A stretch of 40,584 nucleotides of DNA from Deltaproteobacteria bacterium (lineage in GTDB: Bacteria; Desulfobacterota; Desulfobacteria; Desulfobacterales; UBA5852), in NCBI GenBank assembly GCA_020444045.1, contig JAHLLS010000035.1, positions 1-40,584 of the forward strand, given 5' to 3'. This document shows positions 32,828 to 40,360 of this stretch, piece by piece. Numbering within the stretch: the stretch's first letter is position 1; each line of letters begins with the position of its first letter. The notes beneath the pieces were generated by a model, which worked only from the letters and a program-made list of their open reading frames with translations, searched no databases and was not told where the DNA came from. The position numbers and the translations under genes are program-made.

Positions 32828-33397
32828 ATGTCCAAACGCGTATTGGTTATCACCACACTTGCCCTGCTCCTGTTCGTCGCCGCGCCCAGCGCCCATGCCG
32901 TGACCGTGGAGGGTGTCACCTTCGCCGAAACATACCAGGTGGAAGATAACGAACTCCATCTTCGCGGCAGCGGTCTCTTGCGCTATCTCGTTTTCATCAA
33001 AGCCTATGTCGGCGCCTTTTACCTCCTCCCGCAGGAAGACGCCCGCCAGGCCCTGGGCCCCACACCGCGCCGGCTGGAGCTCGAATACTTTCACGCCATC
33101 AGCGCGTCGGATTTTGCCGATGCCACACGCCAGAAGATCGCCGACAATGTGACCGCTGACACACTGGCCACGCTTTCCGCGCGCCTCGAACAGTTCAATG
33201 CCCTTTATCGCGACGTTCAACCCGGTGATCGCTATGCCCTGACCTACCGGCCCGGCGATGGCACCGAATTGTCACTCAACGGCACGCCCCTGGGACGTAT
33301 CGCGGGCGATGATTTCGCCGCCGCTGTCTTCGCCATCTGGCTCGGGACGGACCCCATCGACACCGATTTCCGTGATGCCTTGCTGGGACGCCAATGA
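32828..33397 (+). CDS. exported chalcone-isomerase-like protein
   Basis: A 189-residue protein with a clear signal peptide (1-23, SAHA-V) and a chalcone-isomerase-like fold. Marks are GVTFAETYQVEDNELHLRGSGLLRYLVFIKAYVGAFYLL (27-65), LELEYFHAISASDFADA and the closing FAAAVFAIWLGTDPID. Bacterial members of this fold often bind fatty acids rather than flavonoids, so a periplasmic lipid role beside the acyl-modifying enzymes is plausible. ATG at 32828 has AGAAGGA 7 bases before; the ATG six bases earlier is too close to the ribosome site. The stop overlaps the symporter start by 4 bp. Confidence 0.85.
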   Translation: MSKRVLVITTLALLLFVAAPSAHAVTVEGVTFAETYQVEDNELHLRGSGLLRYLVFIKAYVGAFYLLPQEDARQALGPTPRRLELEYFHAISASDFADATRQKIADNVTADTLATLSARLEQFNALYRDVQPGDRYALTYRPGDGTELSLNGTPLGRIAGDDFAAAVFAIWLGTDPIDTDFRDALLGRQ

Positions 33398-34794
33398 ATC
33401 CGAACCGCCTCCCCTGGTCGACGAAAACGGCCTACGGCCTGCCGGCCTTTGCCCTGGCCGTGGTGGGCATTCCGGTCTATGTCTACATCCCCAAGTTCTA
33501 CAGCGATGTTGTGGGTATCGACATCGCTGTCATGGGGGTTATTCTCCTGGCCGTCAGGGTCTTCGATGCGGTGTCGGATCCCCTGATCGGGGTGCTCTCC
33601 GATCATACCCGCACCCGCTTCGGGCGCCGGCGCCCCTATGTGCTGCTCGGCGGGTGCGCTGTCGCGCTCGCCATGTATATGCTGTTTACGCCGCCGGGCA
33701 ATCCCAGCGAAAACCACACGGTCTGGTTCGGCGTGTGGCTCTTCGTCCTGTTTCTCTGCTGGACGATCGTTACGGTTCCCTACGAATCGCTGGGACCGGA
33801 ACTCACTTTTGATTACAATGAACGCACCTCCCTCTTTGCCGTGCGGGATGGGCTGCTGATCGCCGGCACCCTTTTCGCTGCCATCTCGCCTGCGGTCATT
33901 GGGGCCACTTTCGCAACCGGAGCCTCCCCGGACGGCGAGCGCCGAAAATTTTTCTGGCTGGCGGTCTGCTATGCGCCGCTGATCATTGGCACCTGCGTCT
34001 GGTGCACCTATCGCATCCGGGAGCCCAAAGTCCTTCCGCGCGCTGCCGCAGCCTCACCGACCCTGAAGGGCTGGCGCAGCATCGGCGCCAACCGACCCTT
34101 CATGATCCTGCTGACGGCTTACACCATCAGTGCCATCGGCAGCAACCTGCCCGCCACCCTGATTCTTTACTATGTCGAATATGTCCTGCAGTCCCCGCGG
34201 GCCGATCTGTTTCTGATCCTCTATTTCGTGACGGGCATTCTGTTCCTGCCGGCCTGGATCAAGTATGCGAATCGATATGGCAAAAAGCCGGCCTGGCTGC
34301 TTTCCATGGCCATCAATACGGGAGTCTTTCTAGGTGTTTTTTTCCTGGGTGCGGGCGATGAATGGATCTACGGGGTACTGGTGGTCGGTTCCGGACTGGG
34401 CTTCGGGGCGACCCTGGCGCTGCCGTCCGCCATTCAGGCGGATGTCATCGATTACGATGAGCTGCTGACGGGATCGCGGCGGGAGGGCCTGTATATCGGG
34501 ATCTGGTCCGTTGCGAAAAAGCTGGCGGCCGCCATCGGCGTCGGCACGGCCCTGGCATTCATGGGAAGTGCCGGCTACGAACCGAATCGGGACCAGCCCG
34601 AAAACGTGGTGCTGACCCTGCGGATCTTGTATGCCCTGGTGCCCTGCCTATGCAGCATCGTGGCCTTAGGAGTGGCTTTCGCCTATCCGCTGGATGCGCG
34701 GGCGCATCAGTTAATCCGTGCGGGTGTGGCCCGGCGCCAGCGCGGGGAATCCGTCACAGACCCCCTCCGTCCCGAACGCCCCATCGTCCCGTAG
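33394..34794 (+). CDS. MFS transporter of the GPH (glycoside-pentoside-hexuronide:cation symporter) family
   Basis: A 466-residue, 12-helix carrier. The early block YIPKFYSDVVGID, the RVFDAVSDPLIGVLSDHTRTRFGRRRPYVLLG motif (near 50-82) and YESLGPELTFDYNERTSL are diagnostic for GPH members. The second half has IQADVIDYDELLTGSRREGLYIGIW near 345-370. The family normally moves sugars with a cation. In lipid-modification clusters of other proteobacteria a GPH-like protein recurs next to chalcone-isomerase-like, DUF1365 and CFA genes, so a lipid-related cargo is possible. Start coupled (ATGA) to the preceding gene. Substrate unknown. Confidence 0.88.
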   Translation: MNPNRLPWSTKTAYGLPAFALAVVGIPVYVYIPKFYSDVVGIDIAVMGVILLAVRVFDAVSDPLIGVLSDHTRTRFGRRRPYVLLGGCAVALAMYMLFTPPGNPSENHTVWFGVWLFVLFLCWTIVTVPYESLGPELTFDYNERTSLFAVRDGLLIAGTLFAAISPAVIGATFATGASPDGERRKFFWLAVCYAPLIIGTCVWCTYRIREPKVLPRAAAASPTLKGWRSIGANRPFMILLTAYTISAIGSNLPATLILYYVEYVLQSPRADLFLILYFVTGILFLPAWIKYANRYGKKPAWLLSMAINTGVFLGVFFLGAGDEWIYGVLVVGSGLGFGATLALPSAIQADVIDYDELLTGSRREGLYIGIWSVAKKLAAAIGVGTALAFMGSAGYEPNRDQPENVVLTLRILYALVPCLCSIVALGVAFAYPLDARAHQLIRAGVARRQRGESVTDPLRPERPIVP

Positions 34795-34814
34795 CCATTC
34801 CGGTCCAAGCCGGC

Positions 34815-35165
34815 TCAGGGCATTTTAAACCCGTCAAAGAGGGCCGGGTCGGCCAGCTTTTCGGGAGGTGTATAGCTCGAGTTGAAATCAACGGCCCGGA
34901 TATCGTCGCAGATTGCCCGGATATGGGCCACCACTTTCTGGTGGTCGGGATGGACCTGATAGCGCTGCATGGCTTCCATATTGGCAAAGCCCGATACCAG
35001 CGCAAAATCATAGGACCGCTCCGAGCGCGCGATGTCACGGCCGAACTCGTAAGTCTGGATTTCGATGATCGTGCCCGGCAGGGCGTCGAGCATGGCCGCC
35101 AAACGATCCACGTCTTCTTCGCTGGTGTCGGGTTTGAATTTCATCAGAACAATGTGATGCAGCAT
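34815..35165 (-). CDS. Dabb-family stress-responsive A/B barrel protein
   Basis: A 116-residue dimeric ferredoxin-like barrel protein. The family pattern MLHHIVLMKFKPDTSEEDVDRL, GTIIEIQTYEFGRDIA, SYDFALVSGFANMEAMQRYQVHPDHQKVV covers almost all of it. Some members are enzymes (olivetolic acid cyclase), most have no known reaction. GGGAGG lies 7 bases before the ATG. It is 20 bp from the converging symporter gene and 84 bp after the small membrane protein gene. Confidence 0.88.
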   Translation of the reverse strand: MLHHIVLMKFKPDTSEEDVDRLAAMLDALPGTIIEIQTYEFGRDIARSERSYDFALVSGFANMEAMQRYQVHPDHQKVVAHIRAICDDIRAVDFNSSYTPPEKLADPALFDGFKMP

Positions 35166-35249
35166 CGTGTGCCTCCCGGGTCAAAAATCTTCAAAAAATA
35201 CCAAAATGATGAAAGCCGCCGGGAGGAACACCGACCGACGGCCGGAATC

Positions 35250-35570
35250 TTATCGTCTGCGCCGTGTTTGCCAATAACGCCCACCCACCAACCCCAGCAC
35301 GAAAACCCCTCCCCACAACAGGCTGTTGACGGCGATGGGGATGGCAATCAGATTTCCGGGAAACCAGTGGCGCGGATAGAGTGCCATGGCCAGTATCGGG
35401 AAATAGAGCCATTTCGTAGCCACCGTCAGCAGACCATATAAAAAAGAGTCGGCCGCCCCGTCGGCCAGTGCTTCCCCGACGCGGAGGGTCAGCGGGATGA
35501 TTGAAAGGCTGGCGATAAAATGGCTCACCGTCAAAACAGCGCCGGCCAAAAACGGATGCGGGAGTTTCAT
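35250..35570 (-). CDS. small membrane protein of unknown function
   Basis: A 106-residue protein with three hydrophobic segments (about 8-27, 46-68, 75-98) and a basic C-terminus (WQTRRRR). The start at 35570 overlaps the stop of the upstream small gene by 4 bp (ATGA), which supports both. An in-frame ATG 30 codons earlier would run through the neighbour in another frame and is less likely. I do not recognise the family. Confidence 0.65.
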   Translation of the reverse strand: MKLPHPFLAGAVLTVSHFIASLSIIPLTLRVGEALADGAADSFLYGLLTVATKWLYFPILAMALYPRHWFPGNLIAIPIAVNSLLWGGVFVLGLVGGRYWQTRRRR

Positions 35571-35830
35571 TGGAAGGGGTCCTCTTCGCCGGCTACCGGG
35601 CGGTAGGCGAACCAGGGCCGCTGAACATGCCCCGGGCAGCCTGTGACCGGACAGGTCCACACCGGATCACTGCCGGGCGGCACCGGACGCCGATCATCGC
35701 TGCGGCCCGCCGCCACCCACCGGCGGGCCTCGGCTTCCGAAGCGGCCAAACCGTGCCGGTAGGTGGTTTTACCGAAGCAGTGGCAATATCCGTATAACAA
35801 TTCGAAAGGCAACGGGTCGTCCTCCTTCAT
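35567..35830 (-). CDS. small cysteine-containing protein of unknown function
   Basis: An 87-residue soluble protein with a Trp-x-Cys-Pro-x-x-x-Cys-Pro segment near residues 58-65 and two more cysteines near 16-18 (YCHCFGK), perhaps a metal site. The ATG has no good ribosome site, but AAGGAGG lies just inside the frame 8 bases before a TTG at codon 7, so the true start may be TTG at 35812. Coupled by ATGA to the membrane protein gene. No family recognised. Confidence 0.5.
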   Translation of the reverse strand: MKEDDPLPFELLYGYCHCFGKTTYRHGLAASEAEARRWVAAGRSDDRRPVPPGSDPVWTCPVTGCPGHVQRPWFAYRPVAGEEDPFQ

Positions 35831-35945
35831 CTCAGCCCAGGCGCTCGAAAGCGTTTTCTATAGTCCGACGCCGGCAATTGATCAAGATCGATTCCCGGCC
35901 GGTCACCACCCGGCGCACGACATAAAGGGACCACCACGGCGACGC

Positions 35946-36887
35946 CTATGGCTGAAATCCCTGCGCCTGCATCCAGGCTGCGTACTGACGAATGCCGGCC
36001 TCCACGTCATACCGGGGCTCGAATCCCAATTCTTCTCTGGCACGGGTGATGTCCAGCGCCTCGCAACGCTTCATCAGGGCGCCCTGCCCCAACGTCACGG
36101 CAACATCGAAGGGCGAATAGTGCTGGGCCAGTTCGGCGATGCGGCCCACGGTGGTAGGGACCCCGGTGGCGATATTGTAAACGCTGTGGGGCGGATTTTC
36201 GGCCTGATACAAAAGCGCCGTGCCGCGGCCCGCGTCTTCTACATAGACAAAATCCAGCTGCTGATCGGCGCCGCGGTCCATTTCAAGCCCTGACAACCCC
36301 TCCAGGGCACCGAAAGCCAGGCGGTAGAGCCGGATGAAGCGCGAAGGCAGCTTCCCTGCCCCGTAACAGAAATAGACCCGGGCGATCCGGAAGTCGAAGC
36401 CGAAGGCCTGGGCATATTGTCGCCCCAGGAACTCGCAGGAGGCTTTGGTGGCCCCATAGAGATCGGAAGGATTGACTGGTGCGGCGTCTTCGGCAATGAT
36501 GCCGGACACCGCGCCATACACCGCGCCGGTGCTGGTGTAGACCACCTTGGGAATATCGAATTGCCGGGCGATTTCCAGCACGTTGTGCGTACCGGCGATA
36601 TTGAGATTGACATTGCCGTAGGGGTTTTCCAGAACCAGTTCCCCCATGACCCCGACCGTGTGAATAATCCCGTCGATGTCGTCCCGATAGCGCCGGAAGA
36701 CATCCGCCATCTGGGGGAAATCCATCACACTGCCCTGAATAAAGCGCAATTTGCCGGCCACCGGTTTCAAACAGTCCGGCACAACCGGGTTCGTATCGAA
36801 AAGAATAACCTCTTCCCCTTCGCCGATCAGATATTTGGCCGCCCAGGAGCCGATATGCCCATGTCCGCCGGTAATGAAAACCGCCAT
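35946..36887 (-). CDS. NAD-dependent epimerase/dehydratase (extended SDR)
   Basis: A 313-residue extended short-chain dehydrogenase. The N-terminal nucleotide motif is FITGGHGHIGSWAAKYL (4-20), then the catalytic STGAVYG...YGATK pattern (Tyr-x-x-x-Lys near 146-150) and R.YFCYG.G. Such enzymes epimerise or dehydrate nucleotide sugars, or reduce related substrates. No neighbour tells the substrate. ATG at 36887 with GGGGAG 6 bases before; the open frame continues upstream through a palindromic repeat and should not be included. Confidence 0.87.
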   Translation of the reverse strand: MAVFITGGHGHIGSWAAKYLIGEGEEVILFDTNPVVPDCLKPVAGKLRFIQGSVMDFPQMADVFRRYRDDIDGIIHTVGVMGELVLENPYGNVNLNIAGTHNVLEIARQFDIPKVVYTSTGAVYGAVSGIIAEDAAPVNPSDLYGATKASCEFLGRQYAQAFGFDFRIARVYFCYGAGKLPSRFIRLYRLAFGALEGLSGLEMDRGADQQLDFVYVEDAGRGTALLYQAENPPHSVYNIATGVPTTVGRIAELAQHYSPFDVAVTLGQGALMKRCEALDITRAREELGFEPRYDVEAGIRQYAAWMQAQGFQP

Positions 36888-36949
36888 ATTTTTCTCCCCG
36901 TGATAGTTTCGAAATCGATAAAATTGCGGATCTTTTTTTGAACAGGATC

Positions 36950-37092
36950 GAATTGATCCAGAAAGCTTGGATTGGATTCGAGGGCAAGGCGGCGGGAGAT
37001 GAAAAAGCGGAGCATACACGCCCGTATGTGAGCATTTTTCATCGCACGCCAACGCCGCCATCGGATTCAAGACGCGTTTTCTGGATCAATTC
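36950..37092. repeat. 143-bp nested palindrome at the aldo/keto reductase stop codon
   Basis: Perfect 15-bp terminal inverted repeats GAATTGATCCAGAAA (36950-36964) and TTTCTGGATCAATTC (37078-37092). Inside, GATGAAAAA pairs with TTTTTCATC, and CATAC with GTATG around a GC-rich loop. The remaining sequence of the two halves aligns with mainly wobble-type changes (TTGGATTCGA against TTGAATCCGA). The right arm begins at the last base of the reductase TAG stop (minus strand). Same length and same placement as the element behind argJ (10953-11095), but different sequence. Confidence 0.78.
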
Positions 37093-38090
37093 TAAACGCC
37101 TTTGGATTTCATCCAGGCGGCCGTATTGAAAAAACTGGTCACATAGCGCCCCGGCAACACCAAGTCGTCACAGAACGCCAGATCGGCCACGTCCAGTTGA
37201 ACATCGGCCTCCGGCAGCAGGCTCTCCAGCTGCTCAAGGTTGCGGGGTCCAATGATGGTGCTGGTGATGCCGGGCTGGTGCAGTACCCAGGCCACCGCCA
37301 GCTGGGCGGCCGTGCACCCCTTGGCTTCCGCCCGTTCGGCAAAACGACGGCCAACGGCAACCCCTTGCGCGGTGATGCGTTCGCGAAAGACACTTCGCAA
37401 GGTTCCCCGGCTGCCCTCGGGCAATTCCTCGGCCTGGGTGTATTTCCCGGTCAACACACCGTGCGCCAGCGGCGCCCAGGCGAGCACACCGATATCGTAA
37501 GCCTGGCACATGGGCAGGATTTCGTTTTCGACACGCCGATCAAGCAGGTTGTAGGGCGGCTGTTCGCACACGATCTTGGGGTATCCATAGCGGTCGGCCA
37601 GATGCATGGCTTCCACCGTGCGCCAGGCCGGGTGAGTGGAGCAGGCGATATAGCGGATCTTGCCGTCACGGCGCAATTGATCCAGGGCGGCCAAGGATTC
37701 TTCCTGGGGAACATTAAAATCCGTCCGGTGCAGGAAATAAATATCGATGATGTCCGTCTGCAACTGTTTTAAACTGCGCTCGCAGGCTTCGATGATGTGG
37801 TGGCGCGAGTTGCCCTGGTCGTTGGGGCCGGGCCCCATGCGGTTGTAGCACTTGGAGGTCAGCAGAATATCCCGGCGGCGTCCATTGTGTTTGAGCGCCT
37901 CCCCCAGGATGCGTTCGGCCTCACCTTTGTTGTAGATATCGGCGCAATCAATCAGATTGATGCCGGCATCGATGGCGCTATCGACCATTCGGCAAGCCTC
38001 GTCCTTTGCGGTGGGGTTGCCGAAATTCATGGTGCCCAGCACCAGCGAGGACACGTTCAACCCGGATCGTCCCAGTCGTCGATATTCCAT
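37092..38090 (-). CDS. aldo/keto reductase
   Basis: A 332-residue NADPH-dependent reductase of the AKR superfamily. It opens EYRRLGRSGLNVSSLVLGTMNFG. The catalytic tetrad is visible as Asp near 50 (LIDCADIYN), Tyr55, Lys in LTSKCYNRMG and His in YFLHRTD. The C-terminal cofactor region has the STIIGPRNLEQL block near 275-286. The start at 38090 is preferred over the ATG two codons earlier, which abuts the AAAAGGAG ribosome site. It is divergent from the GntR regulator and may be under its control. Substrate unknown; close relatives are often annotated as sugar or aldehyde reductases. Confidence 0.88.
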   Translation of the reverse strand: MEYRRLGRSGLNVSSLVLGTMNFGNPTAKDEACRMVDSAIDAGINLIDCADIYNKGEAERILGEALKHNGRRRDILLTSKCYNRMGPGPNDQGNSRHHIIEACERSLKQLQTDIIDIYFLHRTDFNVPQEESLAALDQLRRDGKIRYIACSTHPAWRTVEAMHLADRYGYPKIVCEQPPYNLLDRRVENEILPMCQAYDIGVLAWAPLAHGVLTGKYTQAEELPEGSRGTLRSVFRERITAQGVAVGRRFAERAEAKGCTAAQLAVAWVLHQPGITSTIIGPRNLEQLESLLPEADVQLDVADLAFCDDLVLPGRYVTSFFNTAAWMKSKGV

Positions 38091-38247
38091 GCCCATCTCC
38101 TTTTCCTGTCATCACCTAGTCGATGTTCACCAGCCACTGCCCTGTTGTGTAGCAAATCGGGCGGGGTGTTGTACAGGCCGCTTTGCCAATCACCTGCGGC
38201 AAAGGTTCCCATGGATAAATTCCCGTCAAGCCGGCATCATTTTGTGC

Positions 38248-38321
38248 TTGACAGTCGCTTTTGAATCGCTTACTGAATTTTGAATTCAAAATTCAAAATT
38301 CAATTCTAACAGTATTGTCAA
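38248..38321. promoter_or_regulatory. divergent promoter with a perfect 22-bp palindrome (candidate GntR operator)
   Basis: Positions 38274-38295 form a perfect 22-bp palindrome with half-site TGAATTTTGAA, followed by further AATTCAA repeats to 38306. Perfect TTGACA -35 boxes flank it: plus strand 38248-38253, minus strand 38321-38316. A protein bound to the palindrome would cover the -10 region of both promoters, so GntR autoregulation and control of the aldo/keto reductase are likely. No strong -10 box is visible. Confidence 0.5.
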
Positions 38322-38358
38322 CCCATTTTTTTCGCCAACCGCCTGACAGCGAGGATGC

Positions 38359-39030
38359 ATGCAAAACCTGGGAGCCGCGCACGCCAACCTGGACCAGAAG
38401 GTCTATCAGATCCTCAAGACCATGATCATGGAACGTAAACTGCTGCCCGGCGAAAAGATCCGCCAGGAAAAGCTGGCCCAGGACCTGGGCATCAGCCGTA
38501 CACCGCTGGTGGCGGCCTTGAAGTTTCTGGAACATGAAAAGCTGGTGGAATCGCAGCCCCGGCGTGGGTTTTTCGTACGCCTGTTTAAAAAGCAGGAAAT
38601 GATTTCCATATTTGAATTGCGCGAGGTTCTCGAAGGATTGGCTGCCCGTCGGGCAGCCACCCACATTACCGACCCCCAGATCGACCAATTAAAGTCATTT
38701 TTCCAGCCGTTTATAAACGCGCCCGGGACCACGGACTACCGCAGCTACTCCCAGGAGGATCGCCGGTTCCACACCTTTGTCATCCAGATCGGCGCCAAGG
38801 AGTTCCTGCGCAGCATCCTGGAGACCTACAATATCATCAGTTTCAGTTATCAGGTGGTTTCTTCGGAAGGCCTGGTGCGATCGCCCAACGAAACGCTGGG
38901 TGAGCATCTGGCGGTGATCGAAGCCATCAGCGACAGGGATCCCGAAGCGGCGGAAACTTTGATGCGCAACCATTTTAAAAAATCCGCAACGGCACTCATG
39001 CGGGACGCCGCAAAACTTCGGCCGGTTTGA
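38359..39030 (+). CDS. GntR-family regulator, FCD (FadR/VanR-like) type
   Basis: A 223-residue repressor. The winged helix (residues 10-75) has the GEKIRQEKLAQDLGISRTPLVAALKFLEHEKLVESQPRRGFFV pattern. The FCD domain (80-215) has ELREVLEGLAARRAA, the acidic FH contact and conserved His residues in LGEHLAVIEAI and MRNHF that usually bind a metal and an organic-acid ligand. AGGA precedes the ATG. It lies directly upstream of a TctC-type transporter, so its inducer is probably the carboxylate that the transporter brings in. It probably binds the palindrome upstream of itself. Confidence 0.9.
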   Translation: MQNLGAAHANLDQKVYQILKTMIMERKLLPGEKIRQEKLAQDLGISRTPLVAALKFLEHEKLVESQPRRGFFVRLFKKQEMISIFELREVLEGLAARRAATHITDPQIDQLKSFFQPFINAPGTTDYRSYSQEDRRFHTFVIQIGAKEFLRSILETYNIISFSYQVVSSEGLVRSPNETLGEHLAVIEAISDRDPEAAETLMRNHFKKSATALMRDAAKLRPV

Positions 39031-39234
39031 TGCGTCAAAGAACGTGACGATACCCAAAGGCCGACAACCCATAGGATGAAAGGGGGGATAGACCTCACTG
39101 GATGCAACCCGATCGTTTCCGTTTGCCGGGCCGCCGGCCAGGGGCAAACAGCCGGCTCATTCGGCAACGCTCTGCGCTTCGTTTGTTGCAGGACACCATC
39201 ACCAACCACAATTCGCAAGGAGGAGGAAAGGGCA

Positions 39235-40245
39235 ATGAAAAAACTTCTACTCATTAGTATGGTTGTACTTATGGCGGTCGCCGTGGCGGCCGGTGCGTAT
39301 GCCGCAAAAGGCTATCCCAAACGCAACATTACCGACGTCGTGGTCTGGGGCGCGGGCGGGGGCACCGACACCTGCAATCGCATCATCATGGCGGAAATGG
39401 CCAAATTTATCGGCGTAAACATCAACGTCATCAACAAAACCGGTGGCGTGGCGGGCTCCGTAGGAATGAGCTACGCATACAGCCAACCCCATGACGGCTA
39501 TACCCTCTGCGGCCTGTCCGAATCCAACGTCACGGCCGGCGTGCAGGGCGGCTGGGACAAGAAGTTCGACGTGTGGAACACCTTCATCGTGGGGGGGTCT
39601 CCGGATGTCATCTCGGTCACCCCGGACACCCCTTACAAAACCCTCCAAGACCTGATCGAAGCGGCCAAAGCCAATCCTAAAAGCATCAAGGCCGCCGCCA
39701 GCGGGGCAGGCTCGATCCACCATCTGAACCTACTGGCCGTCGAGAAGGGTTCCGGCGCCAAGTTTAACTTCATCCCCTACAAAGGCTCAGCGCCGGCCCA
39801 GAATGCCGCCATGACCGGCGAAGTTTCCGTCGTGGTCACCTCTCTGGCGGAACAGCAGCAGCTCCTGAGGGGCGGCAAGCTGCGCGCCCTGGGCATGCTG
39901 ATCCCGGATGCCTTCGAGGTCGAGGGTTTGGGCCAAATCCCCAGCTCTTTCGACGCCTATCCCGGGTTGTCTGAATACCTGCCCATCTCTCAGGCCATCG
40001 GTTTTGCCGTCCCGGCCGATGCGCCGGCCGAAGCCAAAGCGGTTCTCGTCGATGCATTCACCAAAGCCATGGCTACCGACAAGGTCAAAACCTGGGCCAA
40101 GGAAAACTACTACCTGCTCTCGGGTAAAACCGGCGCCGAGTCCAAGGCGGTTTTTGATGCCCTGGAATCGAATTTTGCCTGGACCTTGTGGGAGCTGGGT
40201 GCCGCCACCGTGGATCCCGCAAGCCTTGGGATTCCCAAGCCGTAA
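39235..40245 (+). CDS. tctC: tripartite tricarboxylate transporter (TTT) substrate-binding protein, TctC family
   Basis: Periplasmic binding protein for a carboxylate. A signal peptide (1-23, AYA-A) is followed by the TctC pattern: WGAGGGTDTCNRIIMAEMAKF (36-56), INKTGGVAGSVGM (62-74), AAASGAGSIHHLNLLAVEK (143-161) and FNFIPYKGSAPAQNAAMTGEV (near 167-187). Length 336 is normal. The ATG has an excellent AAGGAGGAGG site. It follows the GntR gene by about 200 bp and precedes the TctB gene, with a stable hairpin in between as is common where the binding protein must outnumber the permease. The ligand is not readable. Confidence 0.9.
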   Translation: MKKLLLISMVVLMAVAVAAGAYAAKGYPKRNITDVVVWGAGGGTDTCNRIIMAEMAKFIGVNINVINKTGGVAGSVGMSYAYSQPHDGYTLCGLSESNVTAGVQGGWDKKFDVWNTFIVGGSPDVISVTPDTPYKTLQDLIEAAKANPKSIKAAASGAGSIHHLNLLAVEKGSGAKFNFIPYKGSAPAQNAAMTGEVSVVVTSLAEQQQLLRGGKLRALGMLIPDAFEVEGLGQIPSSFDAYPGLSEYLPISQAIGFAVPADAPAEAKAVLVDAFTKAMATDKVKTWAKENYYLLSGKTGAESKAVFDALESNFAWTLWELGAATVDPASLGIPKP

Positions 40246-40261
40246 TTCTTGTCTATTCATA

Positions 40262-40290
40262 CAGACGCCTGCGGGTAAAGCAGGCGTCTG
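40262..40290 (+). terminator. intercistronic hairpin between tctC and tctB
   Basis: CAGACGCCTGC (40262-40272) and GCAGGCGTCTG (40280-40290) form a perfect 11-bp stem with loop GGGTAAA. There is no T tract after it, so it more likely stabilises the tctC message or causes partial termination than ends the operon. Confidence 0.65.
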
Positions 40291-40360
40291 CACCAGCCCT
40301 CTGGAACCGTTCGGCCGGGACCCAGAGGGTTCACTCCAGCTGATGTAAGGATCGTTCATC

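Noticed and set aside
36888..37070. 61-residue N-terminal extension of the epimerase
   Set aside because: It would encode the palindromic repeat, lacks a ribosome site, and the ATG at 36887 has GGGGAG and begins right at the Rossmann motif.
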